Source: Actinotalea subterranea
Lineage (GTDB): Bacteria > Actinomycetota > Actinomycetes > Actinomycetales > Cellulomonadaceae
Assembly: GCF_008364845.1 (NCBI RefSeq)
Contig: NZ_VTTP01000006.1
Span: 62,001 to 126,000, forward strand
Direction: 5' to 3'
Length of the DNA stretch: 64,000 bases
The notes under the pieces were generated by a model. The model was not told the DNA's origin. It saw nothing but the letters and a program-made list of their open reading frames with translations, and searched no databases. Both the position numbers and the translations under genes were made by a program. Of the stretch, positions 21,892-29,513 are shown piece by piece. Every line of letters begins with the position of its first letter. The stretch's first letter is position 1.

Positions 21892-22728
21892 GTGCCCGTC
21901 CTCGCGCTCGACACGTCCGCCGACATCGGTGTCTGCCTGATCCAGCCGTCACCGGGCCCGGGGCCCGGGTCCTCGTCCGGCCCGGCGGGGGCACCGGCCT
22001 CGTGGCGGATGCCCGTCGTGCTCGCCGAGCGTCGCGTGACCGAGCAGCGCAGGCACGCCGAGCTGCTCGCACCGCTCGTCGCCGAGGTGCTCGCCGAGGC
22101 GGGGACGGACCGACGCGAGGTCACCGCCGTCGTCGTGGGTACCGGCCCCGCACCGTTCACGGGCCTGCGGGCCGGCCTCGTCACCGCGCGCACCCTGGCG
22201 TTCGCGCTCGGGGTCCCGGTGCACGGCGTGAGCAGCCTCGACGCGCTCGCGGCCCAGGCGTTCGCCGCCGGGCTCGCCGGCGAGGAGGTGCTGGTGGTGA
22301 CCGACGCCCGGCGGCGCGAGGTGTACGCCGCGCGGTACCGGCGCCGCGGACCCGCGGGTCCCGACGGTCCCGTCATCGCGTCCGGTGGGACGGCTGGCGC
22401 GGCCGCGGACGCCACGGCGCCCGACGTCGCCCCCGGTGCGGGGTGGCTGCCCGACGTCGAGCTCCTCGCGGGCCCGCTGGTCGACCACGCAGAGGCGCTC
22501 GCCGCCGAGGCCGCGCGACCCGGCACCGTCATCGTCGGGCCCGGCGGCCTGATCTACCCCGAGCACCTGCCGCTGACCCCCGGCGCGCCGCTTCTCGTGG
22601 AACCGGCCGTGCTCGCCGCGCTCGCCCTGGCCCGGGCCGCCCGCGGCGACGCGCTGCCGACGGAGCCGCTGTACCTGCGCCGCCCCGACGTCGTCCCGTC
22701 CGCGGCTCGTAAGCGGGCCACCGGATGA
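21892..22728 (+). CDS. tsaB: tRNA t6A37 biosynthesis protein TsaB
   Basis: A 278-residue member of the ASKHA fold that scaffolds TsaD. The N-terminal LALDTSADIGVCL and the GTGPAPFTGLRAGL loop are diagnostic. Two low-complexity insertions (a Gly/Pro/Ser stretch near residues 20-35 and an Ala-rich one near 160-185) make it longer than usual. GTG 21892 has GGGAGG upstream. Overlaps rimI by 4 bp (ATGA). Confidence 0.93.
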   Translation: MPVLALDTSADIGVCLIQPSPGPGPGSSSGPAGAPASWRMPVVLAERRVTEQRRHAELLAPLVAEVLAEAGTDRREVTAVVVGTGPAPFTGLRAGLVTARTLAFALGVPVHGVSSLDALAAQAFAAGLAGEEVLVVTDARRREVYAARYRRRGPAGPDGPVIASGGTAGAAADATAPDVAPGAGWLPDVELLAGPLVDHAEALAAEAARPGTVIVGPGGLIYPEHLPLTPGAPLLVEPAVLAALALARAARGDALPTEPLYLRRPDVVPSAARKRATG

Positions 22729-23192
22729 CCGCTGAGGCGCCCGCGGAGGTGCGGTCCCTCACGGACGCCGACGTCGCCGAGGTCGTCCGGCTCGAGCGCG
22801 CGCTGTTCGGCGTGTCCGCCTGGAGCGAGGCGATGGTGCGCGAGGAGCTCGCCGGGCCCGGGCGGTGGTACGTCGGGCTCGACGACGACGGTGCTGCCGC
22901 GGGCGGCCTCGCCGGGTACGCGGGGCTGTGGTTCGACGGGGACGTGGCCCAGGTCATGACGATCGGGGTCGCCCCGCACGCCCAGCGGTGCGGCCTCGGG
23001 GCCCGTCTGCTCCAGGCCCTGGTGGACGAGGCGCGTCGCCTGCGGGCGAGCGCCGTGCTCCTCGAGGTGCGCGTCGACAACGCGCCCGCGCTCGCGCTGT
23101 ACGAGCGGTTCGGGTTCACCGTGCTCGGCCGCCGGCGGCGGTACTACCAGCCGGAGGACGTCGACGCCTTCACGATGCGCCGCCTGCTCTGA
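22725..23192 (+). CDS. rimI: Ribosomal protein S18 alanine N-acetyltransferase-like GNAT
   Basis: A 155-residue GNAT acetyltransferase. Acetyl-CoA-binding motif A is visible around residues 85-100 ([17 protein letters not shown]), with [18 protein letters not shown] as the later RimI-typical block. RimI acetylates the N-terminus of S18. Position between tsaB and tsaD is the normal bacterial context and the main reason for preferring RimI over a generic GNAT. The ATG overlaps the tsaB stop. Confidence 0.9.
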   Translation: MTAEAPAEVRSLTDADVAEVVRLERALFGVSAWSEAMVREELAGPGRWYVGLDDDGAAAGGLAGYAGLWFDGDVAQVMTIGVAPHAQRCGLGARLLQALVDEARRLRASAVLLEVRVDNAPALALYERFGFTVLGRRRRYYQPEDVDAFTMRRLL

Positions 23193-23226
23193 GGGCGGGG
23201 CGTCCTCCGAGGGCGGGGCGTCCTCC
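23191..23226 (+). repeat. Tandem duplication of 18 bp after rimI
   Basis: The 18-mer beginning GAGGGCGGGG is repeated exactly at 23191-23208 and 23209-23226, with the first 6 bp of a third copy. The first copy begins inside the rimI stop codon. No function is evident; it lies upstream of the tsaD promoter element at 23266-23271. Confidence 0.85.
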
Positions 23227-23277
23227 GAGGGCCGGCCCGGTGCGGGACCACCGCTGGGCGCGCCCTACCCTGGTCGC

Positions 23278-24336
23278 ATGCCTGACGCCTCGCTGGTCCT
23301 GGGGATCGAGACCTCGTGCGACGAGACGGGCGTGGCGCTCGTGCGCGTCCACGACGACGGCAACGAGCTGCTGACGGACGTGGTCGCGAGCTCGATGGAC
23401 GAGCACGCGCGGTTCGGCGGGATCATCCCGGAGATCGCGTCGCGCGCCCACCTCGAGGCGATGATCCCGACGCTGACGCGCGCGCTCGAGCGGGCCGACG
23501 TCGACCTCGGCGAGGTCGGGGCGGTGGCGGTCACCGCGGGGCCGGGGCTCGTCGGCCCCCTCACGGTCGGCGCGGCCGCCGCGAAGGCGCTCGCCGTCGG
23601 GCTCGACGTGCCCCTGTACGGCGTGAACCACGTCATCGGGCACGCGGCCGTCGACGAGCTGGTCCACGGCCGGTTCCCCGAGCGGGTCATGGCGCTCGTC
23701 GTCTCGGGCGGGCACTCGTCCCTGCTCCTGGTCGACGACATCGCGACCGACGTGACCGAGCTGGGCCACACCCTGGACGACGCCGCGGGGGAGGCGTTCG
23801 ACAAGGTGGGACGGCTCCTCGGCCTGCCGTACCCCGGCGGCCCGCACATCGACCGGCTCGCGCGCGAGGGCGACCCGACGGCCGTGCGCTTCCCGCGCGG
23901 TCTCACAGCGGCCAAGGACCAGGCACGGCACGCGTACGACTTCTCCTTCTCGGGCCTCAAGACGGCCGTGGCGCGCTGGGTCGAGGCGAAGCAGGACGCG
24001 GGCGAGGAGTTCTCCCTGCCCGACGTCGCCGCGTCCTTCGCGGCGTCGGTCGCGGACGTCCTGACCGCCAAGACGATCGCCGCGTGCCGGAGCCACGACG
24101 TCACGACGCTCGTGGTCGGCGGGGGCTTCTCCGCGAACTCCCAGCTCCGCGAGCTGGCCGCCGAGCGCTGCGCGGAGGCGGGGATCACCCTGCGCATCCC
24201 GCCGATCCGCTACTGCACGGACAACGGGGCGATGATCGGCGCGCTCGGCGCTGCCGTGGTGCGGGCGGGCGTCGCGCCGTCGTCCCTCGACCTGCCGGTC
24301 GACTCCTCGATGCCCCTGACCCACGTCACGGTCTGA
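23278..24336 (+). CDS. tsaD: tRNA N6-adenosine threonylcarbamoyltransferase TsaD
   Basis: The 352-residue catalytic subunit for t6A37. The metal-binding HxxxH is His118/His122 in [35 protein letters not shown] and [12 protein letters not shown] complete the ASKHA fold. Intact and of family length. ATG 23278 has TACCCT 6 bp upstream, so it can be made from its own leaderless transcript as well as by read-through from tsaB-rimI. Confidence 0.97.
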   Translation: MPDASLVLGIETSCDETGVALVRVHDDGNELLTDVVASSMDEHARFGGIIPEIASRAHLEAMIPTLTRALERADVDLGEVGAVAVTAGPGLVGPLTVGAAAAKALAVGLDVPLYGVNHVIGHAAVDELVHGRFPERVMALVVSGGHSSLLLVDDIATDVTELGHTLDDAAGEAFDKVGRLLGLPYPGGPHIDRLAREGDPTAVRFPRGLTAAKDQARHAYDFSFSGLKTAVARWVEAKQDAGEEFSLPDVAASFAASVADVLTAKTIAACRSHDVTTLVVGGGFSANSQLRELAAERCAEAGITLRIPPIRYCTDNGAMIGALGAAVVRAGVAPSSLDLPVDSSMPLTHVTV

Positions 24337-24360
24337 CGCCGGCCTGGCAGCATCACGCGG

Positions 24361-24924
24361 ATGCGACGATGCCGGCTGCACGTGATGGGCGCGAGCGGAT
24401 CGGGCACGACGACCCTCGCGCGTGCCGTGGCGGACGCCTGGTCCGTGCCCCACGCCGATGCGGACGACTACTTCTGGCTGCCCACGACCCCGCCGTACGT
24501 GGCGCAGCGTCCCGCAGCCGACCGGGTCGCGCTGATGGAGGAGGTGTTCGCCCCGCGCGACGCGTGGGTCCTGTCCGGGTCGATGGTCGGGTGGGGTGAC
24601 GCGGTCGTCCGACGGTGCGACGCCATCGTTCTCCTCACGCTCGAGCCGGGTGAGCGGCTGCGGAGGCTCGAGGCGAGGGAACGGGTGCGCAGCGCCCAGG
24701 GATCGGTCGACGAGCACGCGCTCGAGGTGTTCCTCGCCTGGGCGCGCGCGTACGACGACCCGTCCTTCGACGGGCGTAGCCGCAGGACGCACGAGGAGTG
24801 GCTCAGAACGGTTCCCTGCCCGGTCCTGCGGCTCGACAGCTCGGCCCCGCGGGAGGACCTGCGCGACGCGGTGCTCGCGTGGGCGCCCGGTGGGGGCTCA
24901 GCCGAAGATGCGCCAGAGGCGTGA
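24361..24924 (+). CDS. Adenylate-kinase-like P-loop protein lacking the Walker A lysine
   Basis: A 187-residue protein resembling small nucleotide/shikimate-type kinases (topology-modulation/FlaR-like). The P-loop reads GASGSGTTTLARA (residues 10-22): threonine stands where the catalytic lysine of GxxxxGK[ST] is expected. The ADADDYFWLP segment and WVLSGSMVGW follow. Function unknown. ATG 24361 has CAGCAT 7 bp upstream and no Shine-Dalgarno. Its 3' end overlaps the convergent membrane-protein gene by 27 bp. Confidence 0.72.
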   Translation: MRRCRLHVMGASGSGTTTLARAVADAWSVPHADADDYFWLPTTPPYVAQRPAADRVALMEEVFAPRDAWVLSGSMVGWGDAVVRRCDAIVLLTLEPGERLRRLEARERVRSAQGSVDEHALEVFLAWARAYDDPSFDGRSRRTHEEWLRTVPCPVLRLDSSAPREDLRDAVLAWAPGGGSAEDAPEA

Positions 24925-25458
24925 GCCGAGCACGAACGCGGTCGTCGCGACGCCCAGGTACAGCGTGGCCCAGGGCCACGTGACGCCCGACTCGACCGAG
25001 ATCTCCTCTGCGGTCGCCGTGAAGACCGTCTCGCTCCCGAACGGGTAGCGCGTGAGCGATCCCCCGCCGAGCGCGTCGAGCGTGTCGAGGGTCCCGGCCG
25101 CGTACGCGAGGACCATGTACGCGAGGGCGCCGACGGCGAGCGTGGCCGCGACGGCGCCGGTGTTCCACCGGGGCAGACGCCGGCCGAGCTCGGCGACGTA
25201 GCCCTGCGCGAGGACGACCGGGTGGCCCAGGTCGGCGAGCGCCTGGCGCATGCCGACCTCGGCGGCGGCCGCCCGGATCTCGGCCCGCAGAGCGGTCCGG
25301 ACCTGGCGGTACTCGCGCCGGGGGTAGTCCTGCATCGCCCAGCCGAACCGCCACAGGTACGCCGTCAGGGCGAGCCGGTCGCGCACGCCCGTGCGGGGCG
25401 GTGCCGCCGGGGTCTCGCGCGCCGGTCCCTGTGCCTGGTCGGTCTCGGGGGTGGTCAT
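24898..25458 (-). CDS. Membrane protein with HAAS-type permease-prefix domain (PadR partner)
   Basis: A 186-residue protein: a cytoplasmic helical region (about 25-95; YLWRFGWAMQDYPRREYRQV, then GHPVVLAQGYVAELGRRLP), which looks like the HAAS/DUF1700-type domain commonly found next to PadR regulators, and two hydrophobic segments near 105-125 and 160-180. Its ATG overlaps the padR stop (ATGA) and has AGGAGG 4 bp upstream, so the two genes form one coupled unit. Role is presumed to be membrane signalling or regulator tethering; unproven. Confidence 0.68.
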   Translation of the reverse strand: MTTPETDQAQGPARETPAAPPRTGVRDRLALTAYLWRFGWAMQDYPRREYRQVRTALRAEIRAAAAEVGMRQALADLGHPVVLAQGYVAELGRRLPRWNTGAVAATLAVGALAYMVLAYAAGTLDTLDALGGGSLTRYPFGSETVFTATAEEISVESGVTWPWATLYLGVATTAFVLGSRLWRIFG

Positions 25459-25808
25459 GGTCCCTCCTGCGGGTGTGGGGTGTGGCGAAGGACGGTGTCG
25501 ACGGTGCGTCCGAGGTCGGCCCACGCGCGGGTTCCCGCGGTGAGGGCCTCGGCACCTGCCGGGGTGGGGCGGTAGTACTTGCGTGCGGGGCCGGACGACG
25601 ACGCGACGAGGCGGGAGGAGATCTGGCCCTCACGCTCGAGCCGCGTCAGCACGGGGTAGACCGTGCCGGTCGCGATATCGGCCAGACCGGCCTCCTGGAG
25701 CCGGGTCACGAGCTCGTAGCCGTAGGACTCCTGCCTGCTCAGCAGGGCCAGGACGAGGAGCGGGAGCACGCCCTTGAGGAGCTGCGGGTCACGCGCTCGC
25801 TCGTCCAT
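25455..25808 (-). CDS. PadR family transcriptional regulator
   Basis: A 117-residue winged-helix repressor. The N-terminal HTH (LLSRQESYGYELVTRLQEAG) and wing (GTVYPVLTRLEREGQISS), then RKYYRPTPAG, are canonical PadR. The short C-terminal helix mediates dimerisation. It heads a two-gene unit with the HAAS-type membrane protein. Its promoter contains an inverted repeat between -35 and -10, implying autorepression. Confidence 0.92.
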   Translation of the reverse strand: MDERARDPQLLKGVLPLLVLALLSRQESYGYELVTRLQEAGLADIATGTVYPVLTRLEREGQISSRLVASSSGPARKYYRPTPAGAEALTAGTRAWADLGRTVDTVLRHTPHPQEGP

Positions 25809-25814
25809 GCCAGA

Positions 25815-25843
25815 AGGCTATACCCACTACTCGGTAATGCCAA
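25815..25843 (-). promoter_or_regulatory. padR promoter with embedded operator dyad
   Basis: On the minus strand: -35 TTGGCA (complement of 25838-25843), 17 bp, -10 TAGCCT (complement of 25815-25820), then 6 bp to the padR ATG, i.e. leaderless. Between the boxes is TACC-N8-GGTA (25821-25824 and 25833-25836), a dyad placed where bound repressor would block polymerase. Confidence 0.7.
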
Positions 25844-25863
25844 CTACCCCAGGGAGGGGCCGG

Positions 25864-27000
25864 TCACAGCGGCTTGCCGGCCCGCATCTCCGCGACCAGG
25901 GCCGCGACGACGGAGTCCAGCTCGCCCCCGTTGCGCCGGGCGACCGCCCGCTGACGCTGGTACGACGCACCCTTGCGCAGGATGGTGCGCACGCCGTCGA
26001 GCTCGGCCGCGCAGCCCAGGCGATCCGCCACGGGCTCGAGCTCGGCCAGGAGCCGCGGGACCGCCTCGGTCACGAGCTCCTCGTTGCCCTGGGCGTCGAG
26101 GATGATGATCGCGTCCATGCCGTAGCGCGCGGAGCGCCACTTGTTCTCCTGCGCGAACCACGGCTGGAGCTTGGGCAGCTGTTTGCCCTCGTCGAGCATC
26201 GTCGAGAAGTGCTCCACGAGGCAGTGGATGAGTGCCGCGAAGGCCATGACCTCGGTGAGGTTGGACGCGCCGTCGCAGATGCGCATCTCCAGGGTGCCGA
26301 GGCGGGGCGACGGGCGCAGGTCCCAGCGGATCTCGTCGAACTGGTCGATCACGCCCGTGTGCATCATGTCGGCCGTGTAGGCCTCGAGCTGCTCCCACTC
26401 GTCGAACTGGAACGGCAGGCCCGCCGTCGGCAGCTGCTGGAACATGAGCGCGCGGTTCGACGCGTACCCCGTGTCCTTGCCACCCCAGAAGGGGGACGAC
26501 GCCGAGAGCGACTGCAGGTGCGGGAAGTAGGTGAGGACCGCGCGCAGGATCGGCAGGACCTTGCGACGGTCCTCGATCCCGACGTGGACGTGCACGCCGT
26601 AGATCAGCATCTGCCGGCCCCACCACTGCGTGCGGTCGATGAGCGTCGCGTAGCGCTGCTTGTCCGTGACCTTCTGGTTGCTCCACCGGGCGAACGGGTG
26701 GGTGCCCGCGCACATGAGCTCGACGCGGAGCGGGTCGGTCACCTCGCGGATCGTGTCGATGCTGCGCTGGAGGTCCGCGCCGGCCTCGGGCACCGTGCGG
26801 CACACGCCCGTGATGATCTCCACGGTGTTGAGCAGGAGCTCCTGCTTGATCGTCGGGTGCTCGCCGCCGCCGGGCGGGGCGACGGCCTCGAGGACCGTCG
26901 CGGCGACCTGGCGCAGGTCCCCGCTGTCCGCGTCGACGAGCGCGAGCTCCCACTCGACACCGATGGACGACCGCGGCGACGCGGCGAACGGGATGTGCAT
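25864..27000 (-). CDS. ybdK: Glutamate-cysteine ligase family 2 / YbdK-type carboxylate-amine ligase
   Basis: A 378-residue GCS2-family ligase. The start HIPFAASPRSSIGVEWELAL contains the metal-binding EWE motif; TIKQELLLNTVEIITG, YGVHVHVGIED (metal His) and LGTLEMRICDGAS are all family-diagnostic. Members make gamma-glutamyl or related amides by ATP-dependent ligation; the acceptor here is unknown. The ATG at 27000 shares one base with the stop of the upstream methyltransferase (TGATG). Because of the frameshift in that gene, a naive frame would fuse the two proteins; the internal ATG and intact family N-terminus show they are separate. Confidence 0.9.
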   Translation of the reverse strand: MHIPFAASPRSSIGVEWELALVDADSGDLRQVAATVLEAVAPPGGGEHPTIKQELLLNTVEIITGVCRTVPEAGADLQRSIDTIREVTDPLRVELMCAGTHPFARWSNQKVTDKQRYATLIDRTQWWGRQMLIYGVHVHVGIEDRRKVLPILRAVLTYFPHLQSLSASSPFWGGKDTGYASNRALMFQQLPTAGLPFQFDEWEQLEAYTADMMHTGVIDQFDEIRWDLRPSPRLGTLEMRICDGASNLTEVMAFAALIHCLVEHFSTMLDEGKQLPKLQPWFAQENKWRSARYGMDAIIILDAQGNEELVTEAVPRLLAELEPVADRLGCAAELDGVRTILRKGASYQRQRAVARRNGGELDSVVAALVAEMRAGKPL

Positions 27001-28197
27001 CACGCCTGCTCGACGGGCTCGACGAGGAGCACCTGCTGGGACCCTGCGATGCGGGTCAGGACCACCGTGGCCTCCTCGTCGCCCCGCAGGTCGAGCTGCT
27101 TGCGCAGCTGCTCGGGCACGACGGCGGTGCCCCGCTTCTTGATCGTCAGCCGGCCGACGGAGCGCTCGCGCAGCGCGGTCCGCAGGCGCTTGAGGCCGAA
27201 CGGCATGACGTCGAGCACCCGGTACGCCTGGGCGGTGGGTGTGCTGGTCAGGTGGTCGGACGTCACGTAGGCAATCGTGGGGTCCAGGAGGCGCCCGTGC
27301 ACCTCGTCGGCCACGAGCGCGACGAGTCCCGCGCGGATCACGGCGCCGTCGGGCTCGTACAGGTAGGCGCCGGGCGCGCCGACGTCGGGCGCAGCGAGCT
27401 CCGTAGCCGGTGCGCGGAGCGTCGTCGCCCTGCCGCCGCGCAGGACGAGCGCCGACCGGCCCGGGCCCTCGGGGGGCCAGCGGGCCGAACCACAGGCCGG
27501 CCTCGACGACGTCGCCGTCGACGCTCACCCACTGCGCCTCGGCCTCGGCGGGGAGGTCGGTGTGCGCGATGCCGGGGCCGACCTTGACGCCGAGCGCGGG
27601 CACGGCCTCGCGCAGCGCCAGGACCCGGTCGAGCGGCGGGTCGTAGGCGGCCGGGTCGTGCCGACGGCGGCCCGAGGCGGTGCGTCGTGCCGGGTCGGCG
27701 AAGAGCCCGTCGACGCCCTCCGCGGCGAGGTCGAGGGCGAGGCCGTCGCCGTGCCGTACCTCGGCGTCCGGGAAGTGCCGCAGGTTCACCGTCGCGACGG
27801 CGGCGGTGAGCTCGTCCAGGTCGGTCGCGAGCACCGGGAGACCGAGGGCGGCAAACGCCATCGCGTCGCCGCCGATGCCGCACGTGAGGTCCGCGACGCG
27901 CCTGCAGCCGGCGTCGGTGTAGCGCTGCGCGTGCCGGGCGCCGACGGTGAGGCGGGTCGCCTGCTCGAGGCCCGCGGGCGTGAACAGCATGCCGTCCGCG
28001 AAGTCGTCGAACTTGGCCCGGGCCTTGGCCCGCAGGCGGGACTGGGTCAGCGCCGCGGCGACGAGGCCCGGCGCGATCCCCTCGCGCTGGAGGCGCTCGG
28101 AGAGGACCATCGCGAGCCGCTCGTCGTACGGCGGCAGGGCGCCGAGCAGGGCCCAGCCGTCCGGGCTCAGCAGCTGCGACAGGCTCTCGGGATCCAC
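27000..28197 (-). pseudogene. SAM-dependent methyltransferase with THUMP-like C-terminus, single-base frameshift
   Basis: The N-terminal part (from GTG 28197) is a class I methyltransferase-like protein with motif I DLTCGIGGDAMAFAALG and the GLFADPARR motif. Homology breaks at a C6 run on the coding strand (G6 at 27471-27476): with five bases the frame reads on as LAPEGPGRSALVLRGGRATT and continues without a stop through YEPDGAVIRAGLVAL into the conserved C-terminal domain ending at 27000. The total of 1198 nt is one more than a multiple of three. The upstream frame otherwise turns Arg-rich and runs into ybdK. Either a homopolymer sequencing error or a true inactivation. The GTG has GAGGAT 7 bp upstream. 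Confidence 0.85.
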
Positions 28198-28259
28198 GAC
28201 GCCGATCCTCGCACGGCCCGCCCACCCGGGCGGCGCCGACCGGGACCGGGGACGACACG

Positions 28260-28286
28260 TTGGCACTCGTGTTGACCGAGTGCTAA
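28260..28286. promoter_or_regulatory. CIRCE operator 1 (HrcA site), overlapping the groES -35
   Basis: TTGGCACTC, 9 bp, GAGTGCTAA: one mismatch from the canonical CIRCE inverted repeat. The spacer contains TTGACC (28272-28277), which with TAGATT (28295-28300, 17-bp spacing) forms the groES promoter. HrcA bound here would cover the -35 region and relieve repression on heat shock. Confidence 0.93.
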
Positions 28287-28294
28287 CCGACGCC

Positions 28295-28332
28295 TAGATT
28301 CGTTCCTGGCACTCCTCGCAAGAGGGTGCCAG
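28295..28332 (+). promoter_or_regulatory. groES -10 box and second CIRCE-like operator
   Basis: TAGATT (28295-28300) is the -10. Immediately downstream CTGGCACTC, 9 bp, GGGTGCCAG (28306-28332) is a second CIRCE-like dyad centred 46 bp from the first, covering the predicted start site. Two CIRCE copies upstream of groES are known in Streptomyces and relatives. Confidence 0.82.
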
Positions 28333-28443
28333 CCGCATACGGACCATCGAGTGGGCTGACCGGCACCCGCGACGACGGGCAGCCCATGGTTCCGCGGCCT
28401 TGAACACCATCCGTTTCCCACGAATGCGAAGGGGAGGTCCGCT

Positions 28444-28740
28444 GTGTCGGTCTCCATCAAGCCGCTCGAGGACCGCGTCGTCGTCCGCACGCTCGAGGCA
28501 GAGCAGACGACGGCCTCCGGTCTGGTCATCCCGGACACCGCGAAGGAGAAGCCCCAGGAGGGCGAGGTCCTCGCGGTCGGTCCCGGCCGTGTCGACGACA
28601 ACGGCCAGCGCGTGCCGCTCGATGTCGCGGTCGGCGACAAGGTCATCTACAGCAAGTACGGCGGCACCGAGGTCAAGTACGCGGGCGAGGAGTACCTCAT
28701 CCTCTCCGCGCGCGACATCCTCGCCGTCGTCGTGAAGTGA
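28444..28740 (+). CDS. groES: Co-chaperonin GroES (Hsp10)
   Basis: A 98-residue Gro[14 protein letters not shown], the mobile loop [16 protein letters not shown] that docks on GroEL, and [16 protein letters not shown] are intact. GTG start with GGGGAGG 7 bp upstream. No groEL follows; the gene ends in its own strong terminator, so the chaperonin must be encoded elsewhere, as in several actinobacteria. Control by HrcA is indicated by the CIRCE sites. Confidence 0.98.
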   Translation: MSVSIKPLEDRVVVRTLEAEQTTASGLVIPDTAKEKPQEGEVLAVGPGRVDDNGQRVPLDVAVGDKVIYSKYGGTEVKYAGEEYLILSARDILAVVVK

Positions 28741-28793
28741 GCTCGACCCGCTGATCGGGCCACGGCCCCGGCGGTTCGTCCGCCACCAGCACG

Positions 28794-28830
28794 ACGAAGC
28801 CCCGCACCGGTCTCCGGTGCGGGGCTTCGT
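28794..28830 (+). terminator. Terminator after groES
   Basis: A perfect 17-bp stem (28794-28810 with 28814-28830) and 3-nt loop, 53 bp after the groES stop. It also faces the end of the convergent whiB gene and may serve both strands. Confidence 0.9.
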
Positions 28831-28914
28831 CATGTGCGGGACGAGGGTTCGCGACGTCCTGCGGAGCCGCGGCGCCGCTGCAGGAGCGGCGTGCGGGACG
28901 CCGATCGCGGGAGG

Positions 28915-29205
28915 TCAGCCAGCCTTGCGCAGGCGTGCGGCGAGCATCGCGGTGCGCTCCTCCTCGGAGAGACCGCCCCACACCCCGTAGGGCTCGCGGA
29001 CGGTGAGCGAGTGCTCCCGGCACATCTCGAGCACGGGGCAGGTCGCGCAGATCGCCTTGGCTGCCTCGGCGCGGCGACGGCGCGCGGAGCCGCGCTCGCC
29101 CTCCGGGTGGAAGAACAGCGTCGGGTCGGCCTCGCGGCACTTGCCCTCGTACTGCCACTCCCACAGGTCCATCACGGGGCCGGGCAGTCGCGAGATCTCC
29201 GTCAT
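28915..29205 (-). CDS. whiB: WhiB-family iron-sulfur regulator, WhiB3/WhiD type
   Basis: A 96-residue Wbl protein. The four [4Fe-4S] ligands are Cys23, Cys53, Cys56 and Cys62; the beta-turn GVWGG and a basic C-terminal AARLRKAG tail follow. The FFHPEGERG and REPYGVWGGLSEEER blocks resemble WhiB3 of mycobacteria and WhiD of Streptomyces. Such proteins bind the primary sigma factor region 4 and respond to NO or oxygen. ATG 29205 has GGAGG upstream. Neighbours groES and guaB match the usual actinobacterial locus. Confidence 0.92.
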   Translation of the reverse strand: MTEISRLPGPVMDLWEWQYEGKCREADPTLFFHPEGERGSARRRRAEAAKAICATCPVLEMCREHSLTVREPYGVWGGLSEEERTAMLAARLRKAG

Positions 29206-29283
29206 GGGTTCCTCCAGGGTCGGGCTTGTGCGGCAGTCGTCTGTCGAGCTCGCCGGTCCGTGGTGCGTCGGCGACTGGTGCCC

Positions 29284-29312
29284 AACCTAGAACCGCGCCA
29301 GAAGTTGGTCAA
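29284..29312 (-). promoter_or_regulatory. whiB promoter
   Basis: Minus strand: -35 TTGACC (complement of 29307-29312), 17 bp, -10 TAGGTT (complement of 29284-29289). Predicted start is near 29277, giving an untranslated leader of about 70 nt with a proper ribosome-binding site, in contrast to the leaderless genes around it. Confidence 0.75.
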
Positions 29313-29429
29313 GCCCCTTGGTCAGAGTGATTCGGTTCCCGTGCAGCGAGCGGCGTGCGGGAGCGCAGATCTTCACCCGCCCGGGTGTCTGACTGGTCAA
29401 CCGCGCCAACGACGGGGCACAATCGCTTC

Positions 29430-29513
29430 ATGCTCCTGACGCGATCCTCGGCCTCCGCCCTGGTCGGCGAGGGCTACGGCGCCGCGCGTCGTACGGACGA
29501 GGCGCGCGGGTGA
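29430..29513 (+). CDS. 27-residue leader ORF coupled to the MerR-like gene
   Basis: ATG 29430 opens a 27-codon frame (MLLTRSSASALVGEGYGAAR and seven more residues) ending in TGA 29511-29513, which overlaps the GTG start of the MerR-like gene by 4 bp. A -10-like CACAAT (29418-29423) lies 6 bp upstream, so the ORF would be the first thing read on a leaderless transcript. Its GC-rich codons and precise overlap favour real translation and coupling. No relative is recognised. Confidence 0.5.
   Translation: MLLTRSSASALVGEGYGAARRTDEARG

Noticed and set aside
25864-28266. A single methyltransferase-YbdK fusion protein
   Set aside because: The fusion exists only because of the frameshift at 27471-27476; the segment before ybdK is out-of-frame Arg-rich sequence and ybdK has its own ATG at the family N-terminus.
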